64,000 nucleotides of DNA from Silene conica (GCA_029255685.2 CM055315.2:26479501-26543500), one strand, 5' to 3'; shown: positions 35,113 to 48,327, counted from the first letter of the stretch. The notes: a model not told the origin generated them from the sequence alone. Program-made: numbers and translations.

Positions 35113-36596
35113 ACAATCCTCCTGCATTTATCTGTTGAAATTAACGTATGTTTTTAAAATTTTAATGTACTTAATCCTAAATAGTGAATTAATTAATTGT
35201 ACATTGAATTTCAGTTGTCATATTGATATGATTATATGTTGACGAACATTATTTATAGTACAAATTATATATTAGAATGGTTATGTTAAGAAATATTAAT
35301 TAGGTTGATTAGTTTGATTGATTTTAGTGGTCATTGATTGAGTTGTTGTGGTCTTGATTAACTCTTGCATTAAAATGGTGTTAATGTTAATAGACACATA
35401 CAGTTCTGCCAAAAAAAAAGGAAATTTAATACGTATGTCTGGGATATGAGTGAGAAATCAACGTTGACAATAGAAGACAATATAGGTATGTGTATGGCCT
35501 TAAGTTCAAAGTGGTTTCGTACTGGATCTGTACTTCTGACAGTGAGTATATGTCCAGCGTTAAGTACTGTTGGACAAGGGTTCCTGGGAAAATTAGAAGG
35601 GTCAGAGTAAAGAAGTAAGGTAGCATGATTTTGGATGTTATTGCATAACATCGAGGGTTGTAGGAGATCCTCTGATCTTTATGATCACATTTGCTTCTTA
35701 CAGTAATTCCAAGCGGGGTGTCGACTTCTCAATTACTCAGGATTTTGTTGGTACGAAGGTCTACGTTGTAGGTTGAGGGAGCTGAGGAGGGTACTGATAG
35801 ACTTGTGCATATACTGTGCATGTAACTATGCAAATTTATAGTTTAGCTCATGGAACTATATATGTATTTGTTATTGTAGATTTGTAGCCTAAGCTCAAAT
35901 CCTCCACTGATTTTGAATTGGTTTAAAGGTCTTGTTTTGAAATTAAGGATTCTGTTTGGCCTTTGGGACAATGTTGCCAATAACCTCACAACAGGAGTAC
36001 CCCATTAATGTTTTTTAAAGAGGAGCTTATGGTTAGATTATTTGCTTTGTCTACTTGTTATCCAATAGTCGATTAGACACAGAGTATCAGGTTTAGGAAA
36101 GTAAAAAATGTCCAGAAATACTTCCTTGATCCGGATTGTTCTTGATGATTATGCCAAAATGTTCTAGCTCTGTTTTAAGTACAAGTTATGTGTTAGAGTA
36201 GTACGTTACCGGAGAATTTATGTGGGAGGTTGTATGGACGTCAGTGATAGATCGAGCATCAGCTCAAAAGGGATGCTAATGTCAGGTTGAAATAAAAAGG
36301 AATACTGGGACTAAGTGTTAAAGTGTTTAGAAAGGCGTCGATATTTGTGTTTTCCATCAAGGGACACGTGTGTTACATTGCAATCAGGAAGCTGGTACGC
36401 TCTGCCTAAGGTAGTAATGGTTGTATAATTGTCATCATGTCCTGCAGATATCATACCTCTCATCAACAACAATCAATTAACAATAAATAAACCAATATGA
36501 CGCCCTTCATAAACCCAGCATTTATCTAAGCCATAACTTATTTTTTACTGTTTAAAGTCTTTAGCTTCAATGTATACTTTCTGCAGCTAAATAGGT
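35113..36596. other. Interval upstream of F-box-like 3
   Basis: Moderately AT-rich. On the + strand 35440-35605 has a short coding-like stretch that includes IEDNIGMCMALSSKWFRTGS, but it cannot be tied to a family or to splice sites. Nothing else is supported. Confidence 0.35.
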
Positions 36597-37128
36597 ATGC
36601 CTCCCTGTACTGGTGTTCACTACTTTAACAAAGAAGACAGGCGTGAGTTTGAGAATGACTACATACGATGGAAAAAGGAGCAATTCAGATCTAAATCATT
36701 GTTCAAGACACACTATATATGTGCTAAAAGAGACGACAATAGGCAAACAAATTAACCATCTATTGCTCAGTTCTGATGAGCTAATGACCAGCATTTTTGA
36801 GAGGCTCAATCATCAGGACAAACGTAGTATGTCTGAAGTGTGCAGAAAGTGGGCTTCTTTATTTACAGTTGGAAAAGATACATCTAAGATGGCAGCTGAT
36901 TATAAGAGTCAGGTGAAGACCGAAGAAAGAGACGGGTTAATAGTCAGGTCAAGATGGGGTCGTGTGTTTTCTATCCAATGTAGATGTCTTGATTTACCAA
37001 CAAAAGACGCAAGGTATGTCTACCATTGTTGGATGGAGGGACACAGAGACATGGACGATCCAAATTTTCATGACGATGGCCCCTTTAATATATTGTCAGA
37101 GGATGAGGCGTATTACGATACAGAATAG
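36597..37128 (+). pseudogene. F-box-like protein, copy 3 (one frameshift)
   Basis: Starting at the ATG at 36597, the first frame encodes YFNKEDRREFENDYIRWKKE, matching the N-terminal signature of copy 2. Near 36740-36760 the homology passes to the next frame (LLLSSDELMTSIFERL, then MSEVCRKWASLFTVG), which continues to the stop at 37126-37128 and ends in SEDEAYYDTE. A single small indel explains the break. The middle matches the F-box-like segment of copy 2. This copy is on the + strand and has no RPA1-like partner nearby. Confidence 0.7.
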
Positions 37129-38311
37129 TACGCCAAACGCAGTAGGTTTAATGTAATAATGTTCAATTCTAAGCTGAACTAATGTAGACCAGAAACTCTT
37201 AGTTGAAGCTTTTCTTGAATAACAACGAACAAGAAATGGGTATAAACATGCATGTTACGTATTATCGTATATTAAATTGTGTCGCGATTTAGTACATTCA
37301 AATATGCTATACTCGTGTTAAATTTATACTATGCATTTGTACTTAAATTCTGGACTCTATCCATATACAATATGTATAAGTCTAAAAATGATACATTCGA
37401 AATAATCGAATAATTTGAGTAAGTCCTATTTCAACATCGAACGAGTGAGACATCTGTTATAAATATGGTTTCATCTAGACTATTTCTACATTACATATAT
37501 GTCTTAGTTATGTTCACATAATTTACACAAAGTACCTGATAGTTGGACTATATCATTATAATCAGATATGCATAATTATTTTCAGATACAAGTAATTCCA
37601 CGGTAAATAATCACCCCAAATTGGTAAGATACGAACAAATAACTGAAATATGTTCAAATGACAAAGATCAAAATAATTTTAAATAACACATTGTTTCTGT
37701 ATGATTATGAAACTTTTATTATGTAGGTAGTAATTGTTAAAAAGAGGACTTATGTAGGTAGTGTTTATCAATTTACCCAATAAATATTATACGAATAATT
37801 TGGTAGATAATGTGCGCAATAGTCATTTTACAGTCGCAATTGTCTAATAGAGTACGTGATAATATCAATTTTTCATTCTACTTCTCATTCTGTTGGGAGC
37901 TTGTTCATTAGACAGAAATAAAATATTTGCACCTTGTAAAGATTTACTTACCTTTTGAGTTTATTTTCCACAGTAAGGTATTGAAAATAAGTTGTCGTAT
38001 AATGTTGTCATTCAAACAATAATCAGTCTCAGAAACGTAATTTACGAATACTAGAGTCAGGATAGTGGGAGATCCGTTGTGGGATGTAGCTCTGAGCTTG
38101 TAAGTTGACAATTCCCGTGAGCTAATGTTTACGTAACTAACACAAGATAGATAGACTATATGATTATAATCAAATATGTTAATCATTCAATATATCAAAA
38201 TCATTCTACAACAAATCAACACGCCACATGAATATGATACCAGCTGCCAAAAAAAATACTATGTTGAAAATATGAATATTTACATAATGATAAATTACGT
38301 CCCTTGGAATT
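37129..38311. other. 3' subterminal region of the Helitron
   Basis: AT-rich with no supported gene; it leads to the terminal hairpin. Confidence 0.45.
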
Positions 38312-38342
38312 CCGCGCGCATCGCGCGCGGAGTAACAACTAG
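38312..38342 (+). repeat. Helitron 3' terminus: GC hairpin and CTAG
   Basis: CCGCGCGCATCGCGCGCGG (38312-38330) forms an 8-bp stem with a 3-nt loop. Eight bases later come CTAG (38339-38342) and a T. This matches the Helitron 3' rule of a short GC-rich hairpin about 10 nt before CTRR, with insertion before T. The orientation agrees with RepHel on the + strand. Confidence 0.8.
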
Positions 38343-38589
38343 TATAATAAAAATATATATTTTATGGTTATAAATAACGTATAATTTTATTTTTATCATA
38401 TATTTGAAACTAAATCTAAACAAGTAAATGTACAATTAGATTTTTACCGATAACTAATTCTCATTTTCGCACCCAAACTCATCTTCTAATCGATCTTTTT
38501 TAAAATTGTATTCCTCGTCTAAACTAAGATATGCGCCATGTGTCCAATGAGTGTCGGGTGTCCGGGTATCAGACACGATGTCAAAACGC

Positions 38590-39130
38590 GGGTTTGAGCC
38601 GGACATGGGCCGGGCTAAAAGGGAAAAGTGTGCCCTATAAGACTATAGCGGGCGGGTTGGGCCAAAATAGCGGGCCACTTCTCCTTGCCCTTACCCGCCC
38701 AACTGCTACATTCGGGCAACCCGTGGGCCGACGGGCTCATATTTTTCTGTCAACTTTTGATAATTAATTAATTAAGTAATTAACAACGCGATAAACTTGC
38801 AAAGTCGACATTGAATTAAGTTTTTAGTTCTTAACATAAATACACAAAATAGAAGGACGGCTAAATTGGTCATCTGAATATAAGTTCCAAAATTCAAACA
38901 AGAGTAAAAAATAAGCAAAAATTAATATACTAATTGTTCATATTACTTTAGCGGGCCGGATGGGCCAGCTCGTTTTACATTTCTCTTGTCCGTGCCCGGC
39001 CCATTTATTAAAATGGGCTAGGCCGGGTTAGCCCCTGGCCGATTTTTTCAGAAAAATGATGTCCAAACCCGGTAAAAATTTGGGCCGGATGGGCCGGGTT
39101 TTCGGACGGTACCGCCCATGAACAGCTCTA
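38590..39130 (-). mobile_element. hAT-like fragment rich in GGGCCGG motifs
   Basis: The right end, read on the minus strand, begins TAGAGCTGTTCATGGGCGG, which is typical of a common plant hAT-type terminus. It is followed by repeated CCCGGCCCATCCGGCCC-like motifs. On the left, GGGCCGGGC and GGGCGGGTTGGGCC occur, but I see no matching end, so the element is probably truncated. The interval 38343-38589 contains nothing I can support. Confidence 0.45.
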
Positions 39131-39630
39131 AAAGGAGCTGATCTGAGTTAACACCCTCATAATAAACTATCCCCAAGCAGAAAGTCGTACTAATCGGGTC
39201 ATCAACATTTTTACTTTTAATCTCACCTTAATTATCTTTACCCAATTTCAACTCATTTTCATCCTCCTAAGCAGAACCTCACGACCTAGTATACAATGTC
39301 ATCATTCCATGCTTTTTTTTCTCCTTTCATTATCTAATAGTTGTAGCTCACACGCAACTTAATTTCTGTCGAAGATTAAGCATTAATTATACTAAAATTA
39401 AATAAAGAATCGTTGTCGTAAATTGGGTTCGTAATATATTAGTATCAACGAACATTTCCAGATATAAATATCATAGTAGGCTTTGTTGCTAATTAATAGA
39501 TGTTTTAATCTTTAATAAACAAATAATCATAATGAATGAAGTATACATATTTTGAAAGTAAGGGTGAATTTTGGGACGCTATTTGTCATATTATGGTACA
39601 TATTTATAAAAGATTAACAAATAATTGAGA
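39131..39630. repeat. Dispersed repeat R1, copy b
   Basis: It begins AAAGGAGCTGATCTGAG, like 52921, and stays collinear with 52921-53435 except that CTAGTATAGGTACTTAA is missing near 39290. It preserves the uninterrupted site of the solo LTR (AAACAAATAATCATAATG). The following 39631-40283 is AT-rich and includes a degraded minus-strand Helitron 3' end near 40171-40200 (hairpin CCGTGCAAAATTGCACG). Confidence 0.85.
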
Positions 39631-40292
39631 CCACTATAATATTACCTTAGTCTTAATTATATGTGTTATTTTTTTTATTGTTATTAATAGGTGTTTTAAT
39701 CCTTCGTAAACTAGTGATTCAAGATTAATAAAATATACAAAGTCTACAAAATTTTGATCGAAGGGGTGATATTAGGAGAGGTATTTGTCATATTAGATAA
39801 TCAAATTGGAAATATTTGGGTCGAGTTAGGTTAGACCTCATGTGGGATGAGTAATTGCAGACCCATATGGATCGCGCTAGGTCAAGTGAGACACATGTAA
39901 GCGGGTCAAGTGACTATCCAACAATATCCTATATCCTATATTTTTTCTGGTCCGAACCTCTTTTTTTTTTCTAATACCTTTGTTAAATTTATTTTCTAAT
40001 AAATGATTATCAATTCGTTTTTTTCCATGTTAAATTAGCTTATTACCATATATATACACTAAATTCGTGCATTTTTTTTTACAGATTTAAATAAAATATG
40101 TGTAAGTTTCAGACGCGTGGACTACTATTGACTTGTTTTTTAACCTCTTATCATTATCAAATAAATAAAACTAAGTTTTAACCCGTGCAAAATTGCACGC
40201 CTATAGTTTTAAGAAAATTGATATAATGATTAATATTTAAAAATGTTAAACAAAAATACATGTATAGTTCATACTCTACTTCTTTCATAATG

Positions 40293-40477
40293 CACAAATT
40301 CTCATTGTAGACGGAGGTATCCGTCACAAGGAGAAGACGGATACCATTTTATCTCACAAAATGCCCATTTAGAGGAGAGAGAGGAAAGCACATGGGGTGC
40401 CCCACCTTGTCCCTTATTCGTTTTGTGAGTGTCATTATCCGTCTCTCCACCCGACCCGTCACAAGCAAGACTAACTG
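40293..40477. mobile_element. MULE-type MITE, 185 bp
   Basis: It starts CACAAATTCTCATTGTAGACGG and ends CCCGTCACAAGCAAGACTAA plus CTG. The 9-bp target duplication is TTCATAATG (40284-40292 and 40478-40486). It belongs to the same family as 34166-34359. Confidence 0.8.
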
Positions 40478-40489
40478 TTCATAATGATA

Positions 40490-40525
40490 CTAGTTTAAAA
40501 CACGTGCAAAAATTGCAAGGGTATA
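40490..40525 (-). mobile_element. Helitron 3' terminus, minus orientation
   Basis: CTAG at 40490-40493 is followed rightward by CACGTGCAAAAATTGCAAGG, a degraded version of the CCCGTGCAATTTTGCACGGG hairpin. The 5' end was not found. The region up to 41328 is AT-rich with no gene. Confidence 0.5.
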
Positions 40526-41324
40526 AAGTTTACAAATGTTTTAAATCCGTGACAAAATACACGAATTCAGTCTTAAAACATGATAACAATATTTGTAGAT
40601 CTACTCATTTTAGTGGATAAACTCAATATATATAATGAAATTTTTTAGAGTATTATTTTAACGAAATGCTCTAAAATCTACTTTACCGAATTTTATAGTT
40701 TATTTATTTTGTTAACTTTCTGTAGATCTAATTTTTTAAATTGAAAATTAAAACAGTAGTATTTATTAACATATTTTGTTGAGAAATATTTCTTATTCAA
40801 AAAAATACACAAAATTGGTAATATGTCGAAAATTTGTTATTGTGATGATCAAAATGATAAAGTTAAAAGCTTGTAAAATAATATAATAATGTTATTTGTT
40901 TTCGCATATTTTTATCATTTCTATTTTCATTGTCTAATAATATTTTTTGTTCATCTTTTTATTTTATTTTTTTGATTATTGATAGACTATTGAGAAAATT
41001 CCGCATTTTCATATTGTATTCATTATGCAATATAAATGGAATTGAGGATGGTCGTTCATTGAAGATTTGTATTGATTATTCGATAATATTCTATTAACAA
41101 AGTTGATTTTTCATAAATTAATTTCATATGTTTTGTGATGGGTCCTACATTTATTTAAAAATACAAAATAAAAGAAAATTGATGTGATGATGTGGACATA
41201 CGAAATTGCACGAAATGTTATTATTGTATAAATATAGGGAAGATTGGGTATATATAAAACGGTTACACTGTATTATATTTATTATTTTAATTTTGCGAAA
41301 AATCTATATAATGATTAATATAAT

Positions 41325-41983
<659 letters not shown>

Positions 41984-42142
41984 GGACAAAAAATTTAGTC
42001 TTTTCTTAAGTATATACGGAGTATTTTATTTGAAGGTTTAGTTTTAACCGTTTTGTTTATGACTTGATTTTCGCAAAACTAAAATATATGCTTAAAACTA
42101 AACCATTATTGGGTATATATAAAACGATTATACTGTATTATA

Positions 42143-42405
42143 CTCCCTCCTACCCATAACTAATGTCTCATCGTCCATTTCGGTTTATTCGTCAAAGTGT
42201 CCCATTGTCCAAATTTAGGCTTGTTTTTTACCATCCTACCCTTACCTATTTCCATTTATTACCCACCCACTCACCCCTAACCCAACAAATCATAACACTC
42301 TCTCTCCAATCTACATACCCGTACCCAACCAAAATATTAAACAACTCTCATAAATTTGGTTCTTTCTTCACAATATATGGAACATTATTTGTGGGTAGGA
42401 GGGAG
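42143..42405. mobile_element. Stowaway-type MITE, 263 bp
   Basis: The ends are CTCCCTCCTACCCATAA and its inverted partner ...GTGGGTAGGAGGGAG, flanked by TA duplications at 42141-42142 and 42406-42407. This is the Stowaway (Tc1/mariner) pattern. No coding sequence. Confidence 0.85.
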
Positions 42406-42436
42406 TATTAAATATATTAATTTTGCGAAAATCAAG

Positions 42437-43810
42437 TCATATATTATTTTGGACAAAAATTTTAGACTTTTTTTAAATTTCGAACTACTACGCAATAAAT
42501 TGTTAATTATTGTTGGTTATAGTTAATTATGTATTATTTATTGGGAAATTGTTATGCAAAAGTTCCGGACATACGATATTCAAAATAATTATATTTTGTA
42601 ATATACTTCCTCCGTTCTAAAATAATTGACATTTTCGTTTTTTGAGATAACCCCTTGAATTCAATTTTTACAAAAATATATTGGTTGAAAAATTATAAAA
42701 ATTATATCATAAAATTATTTACGAATAGAGCTTTAATATGAGTATACATTTTAATATATTTACTTATATATTTTGAAAGAAATTGAAGAGAGAAGTGAGT
42801 GTCTCGAAAAATGAGAATGACAATTAAAAAATAACAGATGTAATATTTAATTTCATATTATACACATTGATAGTTTACACAGTAATTAAGGTTTACGATT
42901 ATTATGTAAGACTTTTGATATAAATTCGTAAGCATTAAATTCTACGTAAACAATTGAATTTCGGGTAGTTATTTCACATAGAAATCATCATACAATATTG
43001 CGGGTCACACCAGAGAAATAAAAAAATTTGGGTTGATGACGTGGCTCAACCGGAGCCTTCTAAATGATCTTGCAATTATATAGATAAGATAAGATAATCA
43101 TATTTTTTATTTAATATACTTTAAACATTAACCATTATGTCAATATTCTAAAAATATACCTGTGTAATTTTGCACGTGTTAAAAACTAGTTCTATTATAT
43201 TAAGCAATATAGTAATAATATTGAAATGTTAGTTGTGTTGTTGAATACTCCATAGTTCTAACGAACCATTCTATTATGTTAAATTGCTAGACAAGAACTC
43301 GTAAATTTATCTTTAATTTATTTTTTGTGACATATTGTAAAATTATGATTACGTTGGAATAAATTATGAGATATATCCACTATATATTCTCGCTATTAGT
43401 ATTTTGCTTAAATCAATTTACTAGCTAATTGTTCATATATAGTTTCTTTAGTTACTAGTATTGTTACTTTTATTACATTCATTATTACTACGGTTACTTC
43501 CAGTACTCCTTCCGTAACTATTGTTACTTTCGCTACTGCCGCATTAATATTGATCATTTCACTACTTCCGTTATTATATCTATTACTTTCATTACTCCCG
43601 CTCCCTGCTAATATTGTTATTAGCTTTGACTATTCAAATTAGTTATTACTATAATATTACTGTACATACTATATATCCATGTTACTACAATTCTTTTTTC
43701 AATACTAACAAAATTATGTTTACTATTTAGGCATGCAATATTAAGGGGCTTCTATATTTATGTAATTATATTAACTATATGCATTAAATTAATTCGAAAT
43801 AATTATACAA
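42437..43810. repeat. Repeat block R2b, paralogue of R2a
   Basis: It is collinear with 5985-8060 minus the Helitron cluster there. It includes a Helitron 5' end motif (TTATATAGATAAGA near 43076-43089) and a degraded + strand 3' end with CTAG at 43186-43189. The CACTA element at 43813 interrupts it exactly where R2a reads ATTATACAAT. Confidence 0.75.
42606..42840. mobile_element. Degenerate Stowaway-like MITE in R2b
   Basis: The left end CTTCCTCCGTTCTAAAATAA and the right end (reverse complement CATCTGTTATTTTTTAATTG) are imperfect inverted repeats. The paralogous site in R2a near 7080-7100 reads TATATAATATTTAATTTC without the insert, which shows insertion at TA. Confidence 0.7.
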
Positions 43811-44395
43811 TCCACTAGTACAGAAAGTGCATTTGGCAACGGTCAAAAAGTACTTTTGGAAACGGTTCTTCGACCGTTGTAAATCGGGGCTTTGCCTTAA
43901 ACAATTACCTACGGCAACGGTTAATAACCGTTGCCAAATGTTATTTTTGGCAACGGTTGCCAATAACAACCGTTGCCAAAAGTGGCATTTGGCAGCGGTT
44001 ACTAACAACAACCGTTGCCATATGTATATTAAAGGCAACGGTTACTAATATAATTCGTTGCCGTATGTATATACTAAAGGCTACGGCTTATATATAAGTA
44101 ACAACCGTAGCTATAAGTAATAGTATTTTTTCTTTTAAATACACCCGGGTGGATTATAACAACAGTAACCGTATATAAAATTAGCCAGGTAAGTAGCCAT
44201 AAGTCAGAACTGAAAAGCAATGATATATTATATTATCATGATGTTGCGTACATATTATCATCTGCTAAAACTTCAATATTACCATACACTTCAAGAACTA
44301 ATAACTTGTTTCATTATTATATCCACTACGATCCCGATTTCATAACAAAACCAATAATGATTTTTATACCAAAATCTAGCAAATTAATTACTAAT

Positions 44396-45602
44396 TTAAA
44401 AAAGATTGTCCATAAAGTAAGTAGCCCATAAGTCTCGAACCTTGTCGATCTCTTCAATTGTATATGCATCTTTCGATCCGAACCACTACAAAAGAAATCA
44501 AAGTATATACATTAAACAAACTGATTTTTCTATTCCAGCCATCAAGTCACAATAATAGCTAAGTGGCTGGTAATCCAATTATGATTAAATTGCAGCAGTA
44601 AAACTGGCATACAATAATTAAACAGCAGCAGTAAAACATGTACCCAACAATTTTAGAAGCCTAATTTTTCTATTCCAGCCATCAAGTCACAATAATACCT
44701 CTATATGTTGCTGGTTTCGAAGAATTAATTTTAGAGATCGGGAAAAGTCGGATGAATCCCCAACAATTTGTGATTCTACTACACCCCGGTACTTTTTATT
44801 GACGCAGGGCATTAATGAATGAAAGGCAAGGCATGCAACCATCCATGTGAGTCCCTAGGAATGACACCAATCTGAGATGGTGTCAAATAAACCCTTTTGG
44901 ATATTCTATATGTACTGCCTGATTAGGGTGAATGCTTATATCTATTATATATAGTCAGGGCTTTCAATCCTAACTCATCAGGCTATCTATATAATACCTG
45001 GCAATATCTATATCCCTATCCCGAATCTACAACGCGCTTCTAGCTCGTTTATAAAAGCAAAATGATAGAATATAATGAAAAATACCTTCTTACGATCTTT
45101 GATGTTCTGATAGTCTCTCACTACATCTAACATGTACCGCATCACGTAGGAGCCACAATCTGTGCTTCCAGTTTCCTGTTGATGACACTACACACATATA
45201 CAAAAATTAAACAAAACCATGCATTAGTAAGTAAAATCAGTGTATATGTGAAGTCGACCTAATATAAGAAAATTACGAAAAACGCTAATATTTCAATGAA
45301 ATTAAAGTGTCTTACCACAATGTTACTCCATTTCATTGACAAGCCAGGTTTTATTGTGGAACCAGCCTGAGCCCTAAAAGATCGAAATGCTCTGCGTCTC
45401 GAAAGAACAAGATATTAAAATAAGTATATAGTATCACTTGAAATAGTCAAAGTGCAGTTGTTTTTCACTAAGATATATAATATGAAAAACTCACATTTGT
45501 ATTAAATGCTTAAAAGAGATGTCTCGCTTTGACGTTGTCTTTGGATCACAAAAATATGCCTCATGAGTCAACGGACAAATAATTGCAAGAAACCAATGAT
45601 CT
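44396..45602 (-). CDS. Ulp1-like (C48) cysteine protease gene, C-terminal exons
   Basis: Four exons join in phase: 45602-45495, 45397-45316, 45187-45086 and 44485-44396 (stop at 44398-44396). All splice sites are GT-AG. The reading frame shows the catalytic landmarks of SUMO-type proteases: DHWFLAIICP with the His, YFCDP with the Asp, and GSTDCGSYVMRYM with the Cys. Family knowledge: plant CACTA and Mutator-like elements often carry such protease domains of uncertain role. The last exon ends in EEIDKVRDLWATYFM, a typical tail. Upstream exons in 45603-46199 could not be traced, so the 5' part is missing from this annotation. The four exons contain no stop or frameshift, unlike the adjacent transposase. 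Confidence 0.75.
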
Positions 45603-46199
45603 CTGTCCAATAAATATAAAAAACGGACAACATAATTAATTAAAAGGACGCATTTTACTCTATAACCCTACAATACCCACCATCATTCTTCTTCGACTAA
45701 AATACCAACCATCAAAAAGACGTAACGTAAACAAATGACTATAACTGGGATGCATTTTACTCTATAACCCTACAATATCCACCATCAAAAACACGTAACG
45801 TAAAATATTCACTCCCCATCAATCAAACGATCCACTCTTCATCAAAAACAATTAAACAAGTAAAATATTCACTCCCCCAGCACTGATACAAGCATTAACA
45901 GGTTAAACAAAAAAAAGTACAAATTAAAAACCAAAATCATCCTCTTCGTCTTAGAATGTATCGAATCGAATCCTTACTTAAAAACAAAAACAACAAAACA
46001 TAATTCATACTCCATAACTCGAACCAGACCTCCATTAAAACCAGATGAGCTTGCTAAAGAACCAACGGCTAATCAAAACAGAAATTGAATCAACTTTGCA
46101 CAAAGTATATAAATAAATCAGCTTTGCAGAATTACATTCAGTCAAAATCTGAGCTTGCTAAATATATTCAGTCAAAACCACAGGCTAATTAAAACAGAA

Positions 46200-48327
46200 T
46201 TACACAAAGTATATAAAATACATCTCCAGTTGACACAAGGTTGCAACAATATCAGCTTGCAGCTTGTCCAGTGTGTCAGGATCAATCACCTTGCTATATA
46301 TTGCATTAAAGAAAAAGCACAGCCTCGTAATAGCAACTCTCACAGATTTTGGTAAAACAGGCCGGATTGACACGGGTAAATATTGTTGCATTAGCACATG
46401 ATTATCATGAGACTTCAGTCCAATCAACCGTAAATCTTTCATGGAAACAAGATTTTTCAAGTTTGAACAATATCCATGTGGTACCTTAATGCCACTAAGA
46501 CACTCACACACAATAGATTTCTCCTTCTTAGACAAAGTGTAGCAAGCAGGAGGAAGATATACACCCTTCCCTCTCTCTTGAGGTGCTAGCTCAATCCGTG
46601 ATCCCATTTCTTCAAGGTCCTTCCTCGCGTTGTAGCCATCTTTAGTCTTTCCAGGAATGTTGAGAAGAGTCCCAATAAGACTCTCGGCAACATTCTTTTC
46701 TACATGCATGATGTCTATACAATGTCTGACTGGCATGTGTTGCCAATATGGAAGAGTCCAGAAAATAGACTTCTTCTTATATATAGCATTCTTTTCAAAT
46801 TTATTAGGCTTTCCGAAAACAACATTAATATCTTCCACTTGTTCATGTACTTCATCTCCCTCTAGTGGAATAGGTGCCATTCCACTCTCCTTATCTCCAT
46901 TGAAGGCCTTCCTCATCCTACGATAAAGGTGGTGTCGAGCCAAAAATCTCCGGTGGCCCGTATAAACATCCTTACGACTATAGGTCAGTCGAGGAGCTAC
47001 GGTACCTTCATCACATATTGGACATGCCTTTTTCCCTTTTACCGTGTGACCAGACAAGTTGCCATATGCAGGAAACTCATTTATGGTACATAATAACATA
47101 CCACGCAAAGTGAAATCTTCTTTGGCAACTGCATCATACACCTTTACTCCTTCATTCCACAGAATTTTCAAATCATTAATGAGAGGCTCTAGATATACAT
47201 CTATATCATTTCCTGGTTGCTTTGGTCCTTGGATAAGAATTGCAACATTAAATATTTGCGCTTCATACATAAATAAGGGGGCAAGTTATAAAGACAAAGA
47301 AGGACAGGCCACGTGCTATGTTGACTACTCAAAGTAGAGAACGGGTTCATCCCATCGGTACAAAGGCCAAGTCGTAAATTCCTAGGTTCATCACCAAATT
47401 CTGGAAACATTCATCAATGGTTCTCCATTGAGGGGCATCTGCTGGATGTCTAAGTTTACCATCCTTTTTTCTCATGTCCGCATGCCACCTTAAGTTCCTC
47501 GCATCAACCAGATTAGCAAATAATCGTTTAAATCTTGGTATTATAGATAAATACCAAACCACTTTTGCTGCAGACCCTTTCTTTTGTGGAGAATCATCGT
47601 TCCTATCTTTTACTCGATATCGTGATGTTCCACATTTTGGACACTTGTGTAAATCCTTATATTTCTTGCCATACAAAATGCAGTCATTTGGACATGCATG
47701 AATTTTTTCATAGTCACAACCTATTGGGCACATAACTTCCTTAGCCTCATAAGTGGATTTCGGAAGGACATTATCTTCCGGAAGTATGTCACTTAAGAGT
47801 TCTAATAACGATGTAAAACTCTTATCACTCCACTTATTTTCCACTTTTAAAGACATTAAGTTCATAACTGCAGATAATCGAGTAAATTTGGTACAGTTAG
47901 GATACAAAGGTTTCTCCGCATCACTAAGAAAACTCTCTAAAGCTTTTTAGTCATCCTCAAAATTACCTTGCACATCCTCAATCAAGTCATTTATCCGATC
48001 CCTTTGAATATCATCATCAACACCAATAACATATGTTGCTCTCTCTTCTCCAGTTTCAGTGGGAACGATTGACTCTCCATGAAATATCCAACGTGTGTAG
48101 CCTCTCATAAACCCTCGTAAAACTAAGTGCTCGACACATATATCAGTTGTTAGAACTTTCTTTAAATTTTCACAATCAATGCAAGGGCATAGTATGCGCG
48201 TCTCTCCTTTTTTAAATGCACTCTCGGTAGCACATTTCACAAATATCTCCTTCACTAAAATCCTAAACTCGAGAGTAGAGCGTTTCATATTATACATCCA
48301 ACTTCGGTCCATCACTAAAAATATCAA
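46200..48327 (-). pseudogene. TNP2-family CACTA transposase, broken
   Basis: The start is near 48312-48327, with the transposase-associated N-terminal domain (MDRSWMYN, then CPCIDCEN, then GYTRWIFHGE). An in-frame stop follows at about 47947-47949. The frame resumes with a zinc-binding segment (CPIGCDYEKIHACPNDC, then CPKCGTSRY) to about 47400, shifts frame into LCTDGMNPF and YNLPPYLCMKRKY, and shifts again near 47240 into the main TNP2 block (47270-46200). That block includes GHTVKGKKACPICDEGT, HCIDIMHVEKNVAESLIGT and KSHDNHVLMQQYLP. The product ends after CQLEMYF, so the usual C-terminal domain is missing. One stop, two frameshifts and a 3' truncation make it inactive. Confidence 0.88.

Larger units (their letters stand above)
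8440..38342 (+). mobile_element. Large decayed Helitron carrying accessory genes
   Basis: The body contains a Helitron Rep/helicase (22929-27066), RPA1-like genes and F-box-like genes. The 3' end at 38342 is defined by a hairpin and CTAG. The 5' TC end could not be fixed; it lies between the end of R2a (about 8.07 kb) and the first gene (about 8.65 kb), so the start given here is approximate. Later insertions inside are a solo LTR (9397-11967), a MITE (34166-34359) and a TRIM (34545-35107). Whether the span is one element or two tandem or nested elements is open, because the RPA1/F-box pair occurs twice. Confidence 0.6.

Noticed and set aside
35440-35651. Coding-like stretch on the + strand and long frames on the minus strand
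   Set aside because: No recognisable domain, no consistent exon borders and no paralogue in the window.
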